Shown here piece after piece: positions 44,119 through 54,083 of a stretch of DNA of 64,000 nucleotides. The notes beneath the pieces were generated by a model, which was given only the letters and a program-made list of their open reading frames with translations, made no database searches and was not told the DNA's origin. The stretch's first letter is position 1, and every line of letters begins with the position of its first letter. The position numbers were made by a program, and so were the translations under genes. This stretch comes from Pseudomonas benzenivorans (GTDB lineage Bacteria > Pseudomonadota > Gammaproteobacteria > Pseudomonadales > Pseudomonadaceae): contig NZ_CP137892.1 of assembly GCF_033547155.1 (NCBI RefSeq), positions 930,001 through 994,000 on the forward strand. The letters run 5' to 3'.

Positions 44119-45024
44119 ATGAATCGTACGATCAACTTCATGGGCGTGCGCAATATCGCGTTCGCCCTCACGGTGGTCCTGACGCTCCTGTCGTTGGGCA
44201 GCCTGTTCATCAAGGGTCTGAACCTGGGGCTGGATTTCACCGGCGGCACCCAGATCGAGCTGGGTTACGAGCAGCCGGCCGACCTCGGCAAGGTGCGTCA
44301 GCGGCTGGCCGAGGCCGGTTTCGCCGATGCCGTGGTGCAGAGCTTCGGTGCGACCACCGATGTGGTGGTGCGCATGCAGGGCGACGATCCCGGCCTGGGC
44401 AACAAGGTCGCCACGGCCCTGGGTCAGTCCGGCGATGCAGTCGAGGTGAAAAAGGTCGAGTTCGTCGGGCCGCAGGTGGGCGAGGAGCTGCGCGATCAGG
44501 GCGGGCTCGGCATGCTCCTGGCGCTGGGCGGGATCATGCTGTATCTGGCCTTTCGCTTTCAGTGGAAGTTCTCGATGGGGGCCATGGTCTCCCTGGTGCA
44601 TGACGTCATCGTCACCCTGGGCTTCCTGTCGTTCTTCCAGATCACCTTCGACCTGACGGTGTTGGCGGCCTTGCTGGCGATTATCGGTTACTCGTTGAAC
44701 GACACCATCGTGGTGTTCGACCGGGTGCGCGAGAACTTCCGCGTGCTGCGCAAGACCAGCCTGATCGACAACATCAACATCTCCACCACCCAGACGCTGC
44801 TGCGCACCCTGGCAACCTCGATTTCCACGCTGCTGGCAATCGGCGCGCTGCTGCTGTTTGCCGGTGACAACCTGTTCGGCTTCGCCATCGCGCTGTTCAT
44901 CGGGGTGTTCGCCGGTACCTACTCGTCGGTCTATATCGCCAACGTGGTGCTGGTATGGCTCGACCTGACGGTCGAGGACCTGATCCCGCCGGTGGTGGCC
45001 GAAGAGGTCGACGAGCGCCCCTGA
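44119..45024 (+). CDS. secF: Protein translocase subunit SecF
   Basis: 301-residue partner of SecD with six helices and a smaller periplasmic domain. The conserved N-terminal NLGLDFTGGTQIEL and YSLNDTIVVFDRVREN in helix 5 mark the family. A GGGGCTGAG ribosome-binding region precedes the ATG. It ends the queA-tgt-yajC-secD-secF run. Confidence 0.97.
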   Translation: MNRTINFMGVRNIAFALTVVLTLLSLGSLFIKGLNLGLDFTGGTQIELGYEQPADLGKVRQRLAEAGFADAVVQSFGATTDVVVRMQGDDPGLGNKVATALGQSGDAVEVKKVEFVGPQVGEELRDQGGLGMLLALGGIMLYLAFRFQWKFSMGAMVSLVHDVIVTLGFLSFFQITFDLTVLAALLAIIGYSLNDTIVVFDRVRENFRVLRKTSLIDNINISTTQTLLRTLATSISTLLAIGALLLFAGDNLFGFAIALFIGVFAGTYSSVYIANVVLVWLDLTVEDLIPPVVAEEVDERP

Positions 45025-45151
45025 GTTCGAGAGCTCCGTCGCACTCGCGGTGGTTGGATGCGGTCGTCGTGGAACTTGCCGCGAGACCCTCGGGTCCAAC
45101 CCTGCGAATGAGGCGGGATGCGCCGGATGGACTGGGATTCAGGAGAAAGCC

Positions 45152-45691
45152 ATGAACAAGTCGATGCTCGTGGGGGCGGTATTGGGTGCCGTGGGTGTCA
45201 CCGCCGGTGGCGCGGTGGCGACCTACAAGCTGGTCAGTGCGCCAGAGTACGCGGAGGTGCTTGCCGTGCAGCCGGTCAAGGAAACCATCAAGACGCCGCG
45301 CGAGGTGTGCCAGGACGTGACGGTGACCCGGCAGAAGCCGGTGCAGGACCAGCACCGCATCGCCGGTACTGCCATAGGCGCGGTGGTCGGGGGCTTGCTC
45401 GGCAATCAGGTGGGCGGCGGTACCGGCAAGAAGATTGCCACGGTCGCCGGTGCAGTCGGCGGCGGTTATGCCGGCAACAAGGTGCAGGAGAACATGCAGG
45501 CCAGCGACACCTACACCACCACCGAGCGGCGTTGTAATACGGTGACCGATACCAGCGAGGAGCTGGTCGGCTACGACGTGAAGTACCAGCTCGACGGCAA
45601 GGTCGGTCAGGTGCGTATGGATCATGATCCGGGTCGGCAGATCCCGGTCGGCGATGATGGTCGGCTGGTGCTGACGCAGTCCGTGCAGTGA
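45152..45691 (+). CDS. Glycine-zipper (2TM) outer-membrane or inner-membrane protein
   Basis: 179-residue protein with an N-terminal hydrophobic segment (about 5-25) and a second glycine-zipper segment at about 73-110 (GTAIGAVVGGLLGNQVGGGTGKK...GGGYAGNKVQE). It belongs to the Rick_17kDa/SlyB-like 2TM family that is common in Pseudomonas envelope proteins. There is no lipobox cysteine at the N terminus, so it is not a classical SlyB lipoprotein. AGGAG lies about 8 nt before the ATG at 45152. Exact role unknown. Confidence 0.8.
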   Translation: MNKSMLVGAVLGAVGVTAGGAVATYKLVSAPEYAEVLAVQPVKETIKTPREVCQDVTVTRQKPVQDQHRIAGTAIGAVVGGLLGNQVGGGTGKKIATVAGAVGGGYAGNKVQENMQASDTYTTTERRCNTVTDTSEELVGYDVKYQLDGKVGQVRMDHDPGRQIPVGDDGRLVLTQSVQ

Positions 45692-45715
45692 TGCGGCGCT
45701 GCGCCGAACCCTAGG

Positions 45716-45738
45716 AAGCGCCCCGCGGGGCGCTTTTT
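45716..45738 (+). terminator. Rho-independent terminator after the glycine-zipper gene
   Basis: AAGCGCCCC / GGGGCGCTT arms (2-nt tip) followed by T5, 25 nt after the stop. Confidence 0.9.
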
Positions 45739-45748
45739 CGTGGGCGAT

Positions 45749-45776
45749 AAAAAACCGGCGCTAGGCCGGTTTTTTG
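45749..45776. terminator. Second, symmetrical terminator; serves suhB
   Basis: AAAAAACCGGC and GCCGGTTTTTT enclose a 5-nt loop. It gives a U-run on both strands, so it also terminates suhB from the opposite side. Confidence 0.92.
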
Positions 45777-45792
45777 TGTTCGCTGACGCGGC

Positions 45793-46608
45793 TTAGCGCT
45801 TCAGGCTCGTCGAAAGGTGCGGCTGGATTGCGGTCAGCACGGCCTTGAAGCACTTGGTGTTGCCGGCGACTATCTGGCCCTTCTCGAGGAATTCGTGGCC
45901 GCCGCTGAAGTCGCTGACCAGGCCGCCCGCCTCCTGGATCAGCAGGGCGCCGGCGGCCATGTCCCACTCGGACAGGCCGAACTCCCAGAAGGCGTCGAAG
46001 CGCCCGGCGGCGACGTAGGCCAGGTCCAAGCTGGCGGCGCCGGCGCGGCGTACGCCGGCGGTCTGACCGACCAGGCTGCGGAACATGCCCAGGTAGTTTT
46101 CCAGGTTGTCGAGCTGGCTGTCGCGGAACGGGAAGCCGGTGCCGAGCAGGGCGCCTTCCAGGCTCTTGCGTGTGCTGACGCGCAGGCGGCGGCCGTTGAG
46201 GGCGGCGCCGCGACCGCGGCTGGCGGTGAATTCTTCCTGACGGACCGGGTCGATGATCACCGCGTGCTCGAGGCGACCGCGGTACTTGCAGGCCACGCTG
46301 ACGGCGAAGTGCGGGACGCCGCGGATGAAGTTGGTGGTGCCGTCCAGTGGGTCGATGATCCACTGGTAGTCGGCGCCTTCGCCTGTCCCTTCGATCGCAG
46401 CGCCTTCCTCGCCGCGGAAGCCGTGGTTCGGGTAGGCCTTGCGCAGGGCCTGGATGATCAGTTGTTCGGCGGAGCGATCGATCTCCGTCACGTAATCTTT
46501 GGCATCCTTCTCGTCGACCGAGATGACGTCCAAGCGTTCGATCGAGCGGAAGATCATTTCACCGGCGCTACGGGCTGCGCGCAGCGCGATATTCAGCATG
46601 GGCTGCAT
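45793..46608 (-). CDS. suhB: Inositol-1-monophosphatase SuhB
   Basis: 271-residue Mg2+-dependent inositol monophosphatase; in proteobacteria SuhB also joins the rRNA antitermination complex with Nus factors and, in P. aeruginosa, affects virulence gene regulation. Metal-binding motifs are GEEGAA near residue 66, WIIDPLDGTTNF near 85 and the C-terminal WDMAAGALLIQEAGG. Length is typical. It is divergent from trmJ, as in PAO1. Confidence 0.96.
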   Translation of the reverse strand: MQPMLNIALRAARSAGEMIFRSIERLDVISVDEKDAKDYVTEIDRSAEQLIIQALRKAYPNHGFRGEEGAAIEGTGEGADYQWIIDPLDGTTNFIRGVPHFAVSVACKYRGRLEHAVIIDPVRQEEFTASRGRGAALNGRRLRVSTRKSLEGALLGTGFPFRDSQLDNLENYLGMFRSLVGQTAGVRRAGAASLDLAYVAAGRFDAFWEFGLSEWDMAAGALLIQEAGGLVSDFSGGHEFLEKGQIVAGNTKCFKAVLTAIQPHLSTSLKR

Positions 46609-46753
46609 GGATGTTCACCTGGGTCGTTAAAGAAAGCCGGCCATTCTAGCAGAAAAGCCCGTTGGTTGAAGTGCCGCCTGCGCCGCGCATGGCATTAATG
46701 GGGGGGGTTCTGTAATATTTCCTCCCCTTGTATTTGCAATGTGAGCCCTCGAG

Positions 46754-47533
46754 TTGCTGCAGAACATTCGCGTGGTTTTGGTCAATACCAGTCATCCCGG
46801 CAACATCGGCGGGGCTGCGCGCGCCATGAAGAACATGGGGTTGTTGCGCCTGGTGCTGGTCGACCCGGTTGACTTTCCCAGTGGCGAGGCGGTGGCGCGG
46901 GCCTCCGGTGCTACGGATATCCTCGATGCGGCGCAGGTGGTCGGCACCCTCGAAGAGGCATTGGTCGGGTGCAGCCTGGTGCTCGGTACCAGTGCGCGGG
47001 ATCGACGCATTCCCTGGCCGCTGCTGGACCCGCGTGAGTGCGGGGTGGCAAGCTGCGAGCAGGCGGCGCAGGGCGGCGAGGTGGCCCTGGTGTTCGGGCG
47101 CGAATACGCCGGCCTGACCAACGAAGAGCTGCAGCGTTGCCAGTTTCATGTGCACATTCCCTCCGATCCGCAGTTCAGTTCGCTGAATCTGGCGGCGGCG
47201 GTGCAGGTGCTGGCCTACGAGGTGCGCATGGCCTGGCTGGCGGCGCAGGACCGGCCGACCAAGGTCGCCAAGCTGGAAACCACTGCGATGCTCGACATGC
47301 AGCCGGTGACGGCGGACGAGTTGGAGTCCTTCTATGCGCACCTGGAGCTGTCCTTGGTGGAAATCGGTTTTCTCGATCCGGCCAAGCCGCGGCATCTGAT
47401 GAGTCGCCTGCGTCGGTTGTACGGGCGCAGCGGCATCAGCAAGCTGGAAATGAATATCTTGCGTGGCATTCTGACCGAGACGGTCAAGGCCGCGCGTGGT
47501 GAGCACCATAGGCAGGGGAAATCTGATGTTTGA
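46754..47533 (+). CDS. trmJ: tRNA (cytidine/uridine-2'-O-)-methyltransferase TrmJ
   Basis: 259-residue SPOUT methyltransferase that 2'-O-methylates position 32 of tRNAs using S-adenosylmethionine. The N-terminal [22 protein letters not shown] motif binds tRNA; the trefoil-knot SAM site is formed by [11 protein letters not shown] and [17 protein letters not shown]. The start is TTG at 46754, since no ATG fits and GTGAG lies 8 nt upstream. The stop overlaps the cysE start by 8 nt. A G8 run precedes the gene at 46700-46707. Confidence 0.93.
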   Translation: MLQNIRVVLVNTSHPGNIGGAARAMKNMGLLRLVLVDPVDFPSGEAVARASGATDILDAAQVVGTLEEALVGCSLVLGTSARDRRIPWPLLDPRECGVASCEQAAQGGEVALVFGREYAGLTNEELQRCQFHVHIPSDPQFSSLNLAAAVQVLAYEVRMAWLAAQDRPTKVAKLETTAMLDMQPVTADELESFYAHLELSLVEIGFLDPAKPRHLMSRLRRLYGRSGISKLEMNILRGILTETVKAARGEHHRQGKSDV

Positions 47534-48305
47534 GCGCATGCGGGAAGATATCCAGAGCGTATTTCACCGCGATCCGGCGGCGCGCAATGCGCTCGAGGTG
47601 GTGACCTGCTACCCGGGCTTGCATGCGGTGTGGCTGCATCGCGTGGCGCATGCCTTGTGGACTTCGGGCTGGAAGTGGCTGGCGCGGCTGGTGTCGAACT
47701 TCGGTCGCTGGTTGACCGGCGTCGAGATTCATCCGGGGGCCAAGATAGGTCGGCGCTTCTTCATCGATCACGGCATGGGCATCGTCATCGGCGAGACGGC
47801 CGAGATCGGTAACGATGTCACCCTCTACCAGGGGGTGACCCTGGGGGGTACCAGCTGGAACGCGGGTAAGCGTCACCCGACCCTGGAAGATGGCGTGGTG
47901 GTCGGTGCGGGGGCCAAGGTGCTCGGGCCCTTCACGGTCGGTGCGGGGGCGAAGATCGGCTCCAACGCCGTGGTCACCAAGGCGGTGCCGGCCGGCGCTA
48001 CGGCCGTGGGGATTCCCGGGCGGATCATCGTCAAGGTCGATGGCGAGCAGGAGGCCAAGCGCCAGGCCATGGCGGAGAAGCTCGGCTTCGATGCCTATGG
48101 TGTCGGCCAGGACATGCCCGACCCGGTGGCGCGCGCCATCGGTCAGCTGCTCGATCATTTGCAGGCCGTCGACGGTCGCCTGGAAGGCATGTGCAGTGCG
48201 CTCACCGCCTTGGGCAGCGACTACTGCGCGAAGGAATTGCCGGCGCTGCGCGACGAGGATTTCGCCGACGTCTGCAAGGATCAGGACGGCAAACCGGCCG
48301 CCTGA
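47526..48305 (+). CDS. cysE: Serine O-acetyltransferase
   Basis: 259-residue enzyme that makes O-acetylserine for cysteine synthesis. The N-terminal helical part precedes a left-handed beta-helix of hexapeptide repeats (about 65-175), with the active-site [12 protein letters not shown]. The ATG at 47526 lies inside the end of trmJ, with AGGGGAAA 6-12 nt upstream. It sits directly before iscR; cysteine is the sulfur source for IscS, so the link to the ISC operon is meaningful. The C-terminal tail is unlike E. coli CysE, as is usual in this NifP/CysE subgroup. Confidence 0.93.
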   Translation: MFERMREDIQSVFHRDPAARNALEVVTCYPGLHAVWLHRVAHALWTSGWKWLARLVSNFGRWLTGVEIHPGAKIGRRFFIDHGMGIVIGETAEIGNDVTLYQGVTLGGTSWNAGKRHPTLEDGVVVGAGAKVLGPFTVGAGAKIGSNAVVTKAVPAGATAVGIPGRIIVKVDGEQEAKRQAMAEKLGFDAYGVGQDMPDPVARAIGQLLDHLQAVDGRLEGMCSALTALGSDYCAKELPALRDEDFADVCKDQDGKPAA

Positions 48306-48378
48306 TGCGTGGTGCGCGGCATTCTGCTATGCTGCGCGCCCTTCGTGTCGCCTAATTCCGAGTGAATCCATAGGTCTT

Positions 48379-48411
48379 ATAGTTGACTTAAATACTCGGG
48401 AATTGCATACT
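48379..48411 (+). promoter_or_regulatory. iscR promoter overlapped by an IscR-type operator
   Basis: TTGACT (48383-48388), a 17-nt spacer and CATACT (48406-48411) form a sigma-70 promoter. Positions 48379-48403 start ATAGTTGACT, end ACTCGGGAAT and fit the type 1 IscR operator consensus, covering the -35 and spacer. By analogy with E. coli, holo-IscR should repress here when clusters are plentiful. The site match is direct; repression is inferred. Confidence 0.85.
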
Positions 48412-48443
48412 CGCGGCGAATAGTGATCCCGTGGTAACCCTCC

Positions 48444-48938
48444 ATGCGACTGACCACCAAAGGCCGCTATGCCGTCACGGCGATGCTCGACCTGGCGCTT
48501 CACGCGCAGCAGGGTCCGGTGTCTCTCGCCGATATTTCCGAGCGTCAGGGCATTTCCCTGTCCTATCTGGAGCAGCTGTTCGCCAAGTTGCGACGCGGCA
48601 ACCTGGTGTCCAGCGTGCGTGGCCCGGGCGGCGGTTATCAGTTGTCGCGTGACATGCGCGGTATCCAGGTGGCCGAGGTGATCGACGCGGTCAACGAGTC
48701 GGTCGATGCCACTCGCTGCCAGGGGCAGGGCGATTGCCACGGCGGCGACACCTGTCTGACCCATCACCTGTGGTGCGACCTCAGTCAGCAAATTCACGAA
48801 TTCCTCAGTGGCATCAGCCTCGCCGACCTGGTGACGCGCCGCGAGGTGCAGGAAGTCGCTCAGCGTCAGGACCAGCGTCGCTGCAGCAGTGGCTTGATGC
48901 CGCATCTGGACAAGATTGAAGCGTCCACCGTCGATTGA
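48444..48938 (+). CDS. iscR: Fe-S cluster assembly transcriptional regulator IscR
   Basis: 164-residue Rrf2-family regulator holding a [2Fe-2S] cluster. The winged helix occupies about 1-65 ([29 protein letters not shown]). Cluster cysteines are Cys92, Cys98 and Cys104, with His107 as the known fourth ligand. It senses cluster status and controls the isc operon that follows; an IscR-type operator lies in its own promoter. Confidence 0.97.
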   Translation: MRLTTKGRYAVTAMLDLALHAQQGPVSLADISERQGISLSYLEQLFAKLRRGNLVSSVRGPGGGYQLSRDMRGIQVAEVIDAVNESVDATRCQGQGDCHGGDTCLTHHLWCDLSQQIHEFLSGISLADLVTRREVQEVAQRQDQRRCSSGLMPHLDKIEASTVD

Positions 48939-48987
48939 ATGCAAGGGCGCCGGGCTGCGAGGCCCGTGACCTGATAGGAGAGAGTCA

Positions 48988-50202
48988 ATGAAATTGCCGA
49001 TTTACCTCGATTATTCCGCCACCACGCCGGTCGACCCGCGTGTCGCCCAGAAGATGAGTGAGTGCCTGCTGGTCGATGGCAACTTCGGTAACCCGGCGTC
49101 GCGTTCCCACGTGTTCGGCTGGAAGGCCGAAGAGGCGGTGGAAAATGCTCGCCGTCAGGTCGCCGAGCTGGTAGGGGCCGATCCGCGCGAGATCGTCTGG
49201 ACCTCCGGCGCCACCGAGTCCGACAATCTGGCGATCAAGGGTGTGGCCAACTTCTACAGCAGCAAGGGCAAGCACCTGGTTACCTCGAAGATCGAACACA
49301 AGGCGGTCCTCGACACCATGCGCCAGCTGGAGCGCGAGGGTTTCGAGGTCACCTACCTCGAGCCGGGCGAAGACGGCCTGATCACCCCGGCCATGGTCGA
49401 GGCGGCGCTGCGCGATGACACCACCCTGGTGTCGATCATGCATGTGAACAACGAGATCGGCACGATCAACGACATCGCCGCCATCGGCGAGTTGACCCGC
49501 TCCCGCGGCGTGCTGTTCCATGTCGATGCCGCCCAGTCCACCGGCAAGGTGGCAATCGACCTGGAGAAGCTCAAGGTCGACCTGATGTCCTTCTCGGCGC
49601 ACAAGACCTATGGCCCCAAGGGGGTCGGTGCCCTGTACGTGCGACGCAAGCCGCGCGTGCGCCTGGAGGCCCAGACCCATGGCGGCGGCCACGAGCGCGG
49701 CATGCGTTCCGGGACCCTGGCCACCCACCAGTGCGTCGGCATGGGCGAGGCCTTCCGTATCGCCAAGGAGGAGATGGCCCAGGAGAACCAGCGCGTGCTG
49801 GCCCTGCGCGACCGCTTCTTCGCCCAGGTCGACGGCCTGGAAGAGCTGTACGTCAACGGCAGCCTGACGGCCCGCGTGCCGCACAACCTCAATCTGAGCT
49901 TCAACTACGTCGAGGGCGAGTCGCTGATCATGGCGCTCAAGGACCTGGCGGTCTCCTCCGGTTCGGCCTGCACCTCGGCCTCCCTGGAGCCCTCCTACGT
50001 GCTGCGCGCCCTGGGGCGCAACGACGAGCTGGCGCACAGCTCCATCCGTTTCACCTTCGGTCGCTTCACCACCGAAGAAGAAGTCGACTACGCCGCGCAG
50101 AAGGTTCGCGAGGCGGTCACCAAGCTGCGCGAGTTGTCGCCGCTGTGGGACATGTACAAGGACGGTGTCGATCTGTCGAAGATCGAGTGGGCAGCACACT
50201 AA
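48988..50202 (+). CDS. iscS: Cysteine desulfurase IscS
   Basis: 404-residue PLP enzyme that removes sulfur from cysteine and hands it to IscU and tRNA thiolation enzymes. PLP lysine is Lys206 in [12 protein letters not shown]; the persulfide cysteine is Cys328 in [10 protein letters not shown]. Strong GGAGAG ribosome-binding site. Second gene of the isc operon; length identical to E. coli IscS. Confidence 0.98.
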   Translation: MKLPIYLDYSATTPVDPRVAQKMSECLLVDGNFGNPASRSHVFGWKAEEAVENARRQVAELVGADPREIVWTSGATESDNLAIKGVANFYSSKGKHLVTSKIEHKAVLDTMRQLEREGFEVTYLEPGEDGLITPAMVEAALRDDTTLVSIMHVNNEIGTINDIAAIGELTRSRGVLFHVDAAQSTGKVAIDLEKLKVDLMSFSAHKTYGPKGVGALYVRRKPRVRLEAQTHGGGHERGMRSGTLATHQCVGMGEAFRIAKEEMAQENQRVLALRDRFFAQVDGLEELYVNGSLTARVPHNLNLSFNYVEGESLIMALKDLAVSSGSACTSASLEPSYVLRALGRNDELAHSSIRFTFGRFTTEEEVDYAAQKVREAVTKLRELSPLWDMYKDGVDLSKIEWAAH

Positions 50203-50249
50203 CAAGCGAGCTGCCGAAGAGCGGCACCTGATGAGAGAGGAATAGCAGC

Positions 50250-50636
50250 ATGGCATACAGTGAAAAGGTCATCGACCATTACGAAAACCCGCGCAACGTC
50301 GGCAAGATGGACGCCGAAGACCCCAGCGTCGGCACCGGCATGGTCGGCGCGCCGGCCTGCGGCGACGTGATGCGCCTGCAGATCAAGGTCAACGAGCAGG
50401 GCGTGATCGAAGACGCCAAGTTCAAGACCTACGGCTGCGGTTCGGCCATCGCCTCCAGCTCCCTCGCCACCGAGTGGATGAAGGGCAAGACCCTGGACGA
50501 GGCCGAGACCATCAAGAACACCCAGCTGGCCGAGGAACTGGCGCTGCCGCCGGTGAAGATCCACTGCTCGGTGCTCGCCGAGGACGCCATCAAGGCAGCT
50601 GTGCGCGACTACAAGCAGAAGAAAGGCTTGCTCTAA
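50250..50636 (+). CDS. iscU: Fe-S cluster scaffold IscU
   Basis: 128-residue scaffold on which [2Fe-2S] and [4Fe-4S] clusters are built. The three cluster cysteines are Cys37 (GAPACGD), Cys63 (TYGCGSA) and the one in LPPVKIHCSVL, where LPPVK is the recognition motif for HscA. Length and order are standard. Confidence 0.98.
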   Translation: MAYSEKVIDHYENPRNVGKMDAEDPSVGTGMVGAPACGDVMRLQIKVNEQGVIEDAKFKTYGCGSAIASSSLATEWMKGKTLDEAETIKNTQLAEELALPPVKIHCSVLAEDAIKAAVRDYKQKKGLL

Positions 50637-50648
50637 GGAGGACTATCG

Positions 50649-50972
50649 ATGGCTATCAGCATGACCGAAGCTGCCGCGCAGCACGTGCGCCGCTCCCTCG
50701 AGGGGCGCGGCAAGGGCGAAGGCATTCGCCTGGGCGTGCGCACCACCGGCTGTTCCGGCCTGGCTTATGTGCTGGAGTTCGTCGATGAGCCAGCCAGCGA
50801 GGACCAGGTATTCGAGAGTCACGGGGTCAAGGTGATCATCGATCCGAAGAGCCTGGTGTACCTCGACGGCACCGAGCTGGACTTCGTCAAGGAAGGGTTG
50901 AACGAAGGCTTCAAGTTCAACAATCCCAACGTGCGCGGCGAATGCGGCTGCGGCGAGAGCTTCAACATCTGA
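50649..50972 (+). CDS. iscA: A-type Fe-S carrier IscA
   Basis: 107-residue A-type carrier receiving clusters from IscU for delivery to [4Fe-4S] enzymes. The three conserved cysteines are in TTGCSGLAY and the C-terminal [16 protein letters not shown] lies 9 nt upstream of the ATG, one of the strongest ribosome-binding sites in the operon. Confidence 0.97.
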   Translation: MAISMTEAAAQHVRRSLEGRGKGEGIRLGVRTTGCSGLAYVLEFVDEPASEDQVFESHGVKVIIDPKSLVYLDGTELDFVKEGLNEGFKFNNPNVRGECGCGESFNI

Positions 50973-50979
50973 GGCGCTT

Positions 50980-51501
50980 GTGGGAAGTCCTTGTCATTTC
51001 GCCCTGTTCGACCTGCAGCCGAGCTTCCGCCTGGATATAGACGACTTGGCCGCGCGTTATCGCGAGTTGGCCCGTAGCGTTCATCCGGATCGCTTCGCCG
51101 ACGCCTCCGAGCGTGAGCAGCGCATGGCCCTGGAGCGCTCGGCCAGCCTCAACGAGGCCTACCAGACCCTGCGGCATGCGCCGCAGCGTGCGCGTTACCT
51201 GCTGGCCCTGAGTGGCCCCGAGTTGCCGCTGGAGGTCACGGTGCAGGATCCGGGTTTCCTGATGCAGCAAATGCACTGGCGCGAAGAGCTGGAGGAGCTG
51301 CAGGACAGCGCCGACCTGGCCGGCGTGGACACCTTCAAGCGTCGCCTGAAAGTGGCTCAGGATGAGCTGAACGAGAGCTTCGCCAGCTGCTGGGACGACC
51401 CGGCGCGGCGCGAGGAGGCCGAGCGCTTGATGCGACGGATGCAATTCCTCGACAAGCTCGCCCACGAGGTGCGCCAGCTGGAAGAGCGCCTCGACGATTA
51501 A
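50980..51501 (+). CDS. hscB: Co-chaperone HscB
   Basis: 173-residue J-type co-chaperone that delivers IscU to HscA. The N-terminal J domain has the HPD tripeptide ([10 protein letters not shown]); the C-terminal three-helix domain binds IscU. Start is GTG at 50980 ([13 protein letters not shown]), with GAGG 5 nt upstream, only 7 nt after iscA. Confidence 0.97.
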   Translation: MGSPCHFALFDLQPSFRLDIDDLAARYRELARSVHPDRFADASEREQRMALERSASLNEAYQTLRHAPQRARYLLALSGPELPLEVTVQDPGFLMQQMHWREELEELQDSADLAGVDTFKRRLKVAQDELNESFASCWDDPARREEAERLMRRMQFLDKLAHEVRQLEERLDD

Positions 51502-51551
51502 CGCTCGCAGTCAGCCTGCGTACCTGAAATCCAGATAAGCACTTATTAATC

Positions 51552-53417
51552 ATGGCCTTACTGCAGATCGCTGAGCCCGGACAGAGCCCCCAGCCACACC
51601 AGCGTCGCTTGGCTGTGGGGATAGATCTGGGTACCACCAATTCGCTGGTCGCCGCCCTGCGCAGCGGCCTGTCCGAGCCGCTACCAGATGCCGAGGGGCG
51701 GGTGATCCTGCCCTCGGTGGTGCGCTATCACTCCGACCGGATCGAGGTGGGTGAGGCTGCCAAGGCCGCCGCCCCCGGCGACCCGCTGAATACCGTGCAG
51801 TCGGTCAAGCGCCTGATGGGCCGCGGCCTGGAAGACGTCAAGCAGCTGGGCGAGCAGCTGCCCTACCGCTTCGTCGGCGGTCAGTCGCATATGCCCTTCA
51901 TCGACACGGTGCAGGGGCCGAAGAGCCCGGTGGAGGTTTCCGCCGATATCCTCAAGGTGCTGCGCGAGCGCGCCGAGAGCACCCTGGGCGGCGAGCTGGT
52001 CGGTGCGGTGATCACCGTGCCGGCCTACTTCGACGAGGCGCAGCGTCAGGCCACCAAGGATGCCGCGCGCCTGGCCGGGCTGAATGTGCTGCGCCTGCTC
52101 AACGAGCCCACCGCGGCGGCCGTGGCCTATGGCCTGGATCAGCAGGCCGAAGGCGTGGTGGCGATCTACGACCTGGGCGGCGGCACCTTCGATATCTCCA
52201 TCCTGCGCCTGACCCGTGGCGTGTTCGAGGTGTTGGCCACCGGCGGCGACAGCGCCCTGGGCGGTGACGACTTCGACCATGCCATCGCCGGCTGGATGGT
52301 CGAGCAGGCCGGTCTGTCCGCCGACCTGGACCCCGGCGCCCAGCGCAGCCTGCTGAGCGAGGCCTGCGCGGCGAAGGAGGCGCTCAGCGCCAATGCCTCG
52401 GTGGAGGTGAGCCATGGCGAATGGCATGGCGTGCTGACCCGCGAGTGTTTCGACGCGCTGATCGAGTCGATGGTGGCGCGCAGCCTCAAGGCCTGCCGCC
52501 GCGCCGTGCGCGATGCCGAGATCGAGCTGGAGCAGGTCGAGGCGGTGGTCATGGTCGGCGGCTCGACCCGGGTGCCGCGGGTGCGCCAGGCGGTCAGCGA
52601 GCTGTTCGGTCGCGAACCCTTGACCGATATCGATCCGGATCAGGTGGTCGCCATCGGTGCGGCCATCCAGGCCGATACCCTGGCCGGCAACCAGCGCGGC
52701 GAGGGCGAAGAGCTGCTGTTGCTGGATGTGATCCCGCTGTCCCTCGGCCTGGAAACCATGGGCGGGCTGATGGAGAAGCTGATTCCGCGCAATACCACCA
52801 TCCCGGTGGCGCGGGCCCAGGACTTCACCACCTACAAGGATGGCCAGACGGCCATGATGATTCACGTGCTGCAGGGCGAGCGCGAGCTGATCAGCGACTG
52901 CCGCTCCCTGGCGCGTTTCGAGTTGCGCGGCATTCCGCCTATGGTGGCCGGTGCGGCGAAGATTCGCGTGACCTTCCAGGTCGATGCCGATGGCCTGCTC
53001 AACGTGGCGGCCCGCGAGCTGGCCTCGGGGGTGGAGGCGAGCATTCAGGTCAAGCCGTCCTACGGCCTGACCGATGGCGAGATCGCCCGTATGCTGCAGG
53101 ATTCCTTCCAGCATGCCGGCGACGACAAGGCGGCCCGCGTGCTGCGCGAGCAGCAGGTCGACGCCCAGCGTCTGCTCGAGGCCGTCGAGGCCGCCCTGCA
53201 GGCCGATGGCGAGCGCCTGCTCAGCGGCGAGGAGCGCCTGGCGATCGAGTCGCAGATGGATGAGTTGCGCGAACTGATGGCCGGGTCCGATGGCCTGGCC
53301 ATCGAGCAGCAGACCAAGCGTCTGACCCAGCTGACCGATGCCTTCGCGGCGCGGCGTCTGGATGCCACGGTCAAGGCCGCCCTGGCCGGCCGTAGTCTTA
53401 ACGAAATCGAGGAATAA
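51552..53417 (+). CDS. hscA: Fe-S assembly chaperone HscA
   Basis: 621-residue Hsp70-type chaperone that binds the LPPVK motif of IscU and drives cluster transfer. The ATPase domain starts [15 protein letters not shown] and contains [12 protein letters not shown]; the substrate-binding domain follows from about 390. Length is usual for HscA (shorter than DnaK). Confidence 0.98.
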   Translation: MALLQIAEPGQSPQPHQRRLAVGIDLGTTNSLVAALRSGLSEPLPDAEGRVILPSVVRYHSDRIEVGEAAKAAAPGDPLNTVQSVKRLMGRGLEDVKQLGEQLPYRFVGGQSHMPFIDTVQGPKSPVEVSADILKVLRERAESTLGGELVGAVITVPAYFDEAQRQATKDAARLAGLNVLRLLNEPTAAAVAYGLDQQAEGVVAIYDLGGGTFDISILRLTRGVFEVLATGGDSALGGDDFDHAIAGWMVEQAGLSADLDPGAQRSLLSEACAAKEALSANASVEVSHGEWHGVLTRECFDALIESMVARSLKACRRAVRDAEIELEQVEAVVMVGGSTRVPRVRQAVSELFGREPLTDIDPDQVVAIGAAIQADTLAGNQRGEGEELLLLDVIPLSLGLETMGGLMEKLIPRNTTIPVARAQDFTTYKDGQTAMMIHVLQGERELISDCRSLARFELRGIPPMVAGAAKIRVTFQVDADGLLNVAARELASGVEASIQVKPSYGLTDGEIARMLQDSFQHAGDDKAARVLREQQVDAQRLLEAVEAALQADGERLLSGEERLAIESQMDELRELMAGSDGLAIEQQTKRLTQLTDAFAARRLDATVKAALAGRSLNEIEE

Positions 53418-53419
53418 GC

Positions 53420-53758
53420 ATGCCGCAGGTGATTTTTCTGCCCCACGCCGAGCACTGTCCCGAGGGCGCGGTTATCGAGGTGGAGGCGGGCGAAACCGTG
53501 CTCAATGCGGCGCTGGCTCACGGCATCGACATCGAGCATGCCTGCGAGAAGTCCTGCGCCTGCACCACCTGTCACGTGGTGATCCGCGAGGGCTTCGGCT
53601 CTTTGGAGCCTTCCGACGAGCTGGAAGACGACATGCTCGACAAGGCCTGGGGGCTGGAGCCAAACTCGCGCCTGTCCTGTCAGGCGGTGGTGGCGGATCA
53701 GGACCTGGTGGTGGAGATTCCCAAGTACACCATCAACCAGGTCTCCGAAGGCCACTGA
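53420..53758 (+). CDS. fdx: ISC-type [2Fe-2S] ferredoxin
   Basis: 112-residue adrenodoxin-type ferredoxin that supplies electrons for cluster assembly. Cluster ligands are Cys42, Cys48, Cys51 and Cys87, the same numbering as E. coli Fdx; Cys46 is also present. It starts two bases after the hscA stop. Confidence 0.97.
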   Translation: MPQVIFLPHAEHCPEGAVIEVEAGETVLNAALAHGIDIEHACEKSCACTTCHVVIREGFGSLEPSDELEDDMLDKAWGLEPNSRLSCQAVVADQDLVVEIPKYTINQVSEGH

Positions 53759-53782
53759 TTCCCCCGAGTGAAGGAGCAGTTC

Positions 53783-53983
53783 ATGAGTCTGAAATGGACC
53801 GATGTGCTGGAAATCGCCATCCAGCTCGCCGAGAGCAAGCCGGAAGTCGATCCGCGCTACGTCAACTTCGTCGATCTCCATCGCTGGGTGCTGGACTTGC
53901 CGGAGTTCGCCGACGACCCCCAGCGCGGTGGCGAGAAGGTGCTCGAGGCGATTCAGGCGGCCTGGATCGAAGAGCTCGACTGA
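53783..53983 (+). CDS. iscX: IscX (YfhJ) iron-binding regulator of IscS
   Basis: 66-residue acidic protein that binds IscS and modulates desulfurase activity. The conserved LKWTDVLEIAIQLAE and the acidic FADDP surface are present. AAGGAGCAG precedes the ATG at 53783; an upstream in-frame GTG would lose it. Last gene of the ISC operon, followed by a terminator. Confidence 0.96.
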   Translation: MSLKWTDVLEIAIQLAESKPEVDPRYVNFVDLHRWVLDLPEFADDPQRGGEKVLEAIQAAWIEELD

Positions 53984-54023
53984 GCCGGGCGCCGGCATGG
54001 CGCCACCCTACGCATTTAACCGG

Positions 54024-54056
54024 AACCCGCGTATAATTCGCGGGTTTAATTTTTCG
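54024..54056 (+). terminator. Terminator of the ISC operon with TATAAT in its loop
   Basis: AACCCGCG and CGCGGGTT arms enclose the loop TATAATT, followed by TAATTTTT. The loop sequence is a perfect -10 hexamer at 54032-54037, about 47 nt before the ndk ATG, so terminator and ndk promoter may overlap. No good -35 was found at 17 nt. Confidence 0.8.
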
Positions 54057-54083
54057 CTTTAATCCCTGTTTCTGGAGTTTTTC

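Noticed and set aside
46700..46707. G8 tract upstream of trmJ as a phase-variable switch
   Set aside because: It lies outside coding sequence and between divergent genes; one homopolymer alone is weak evidence.
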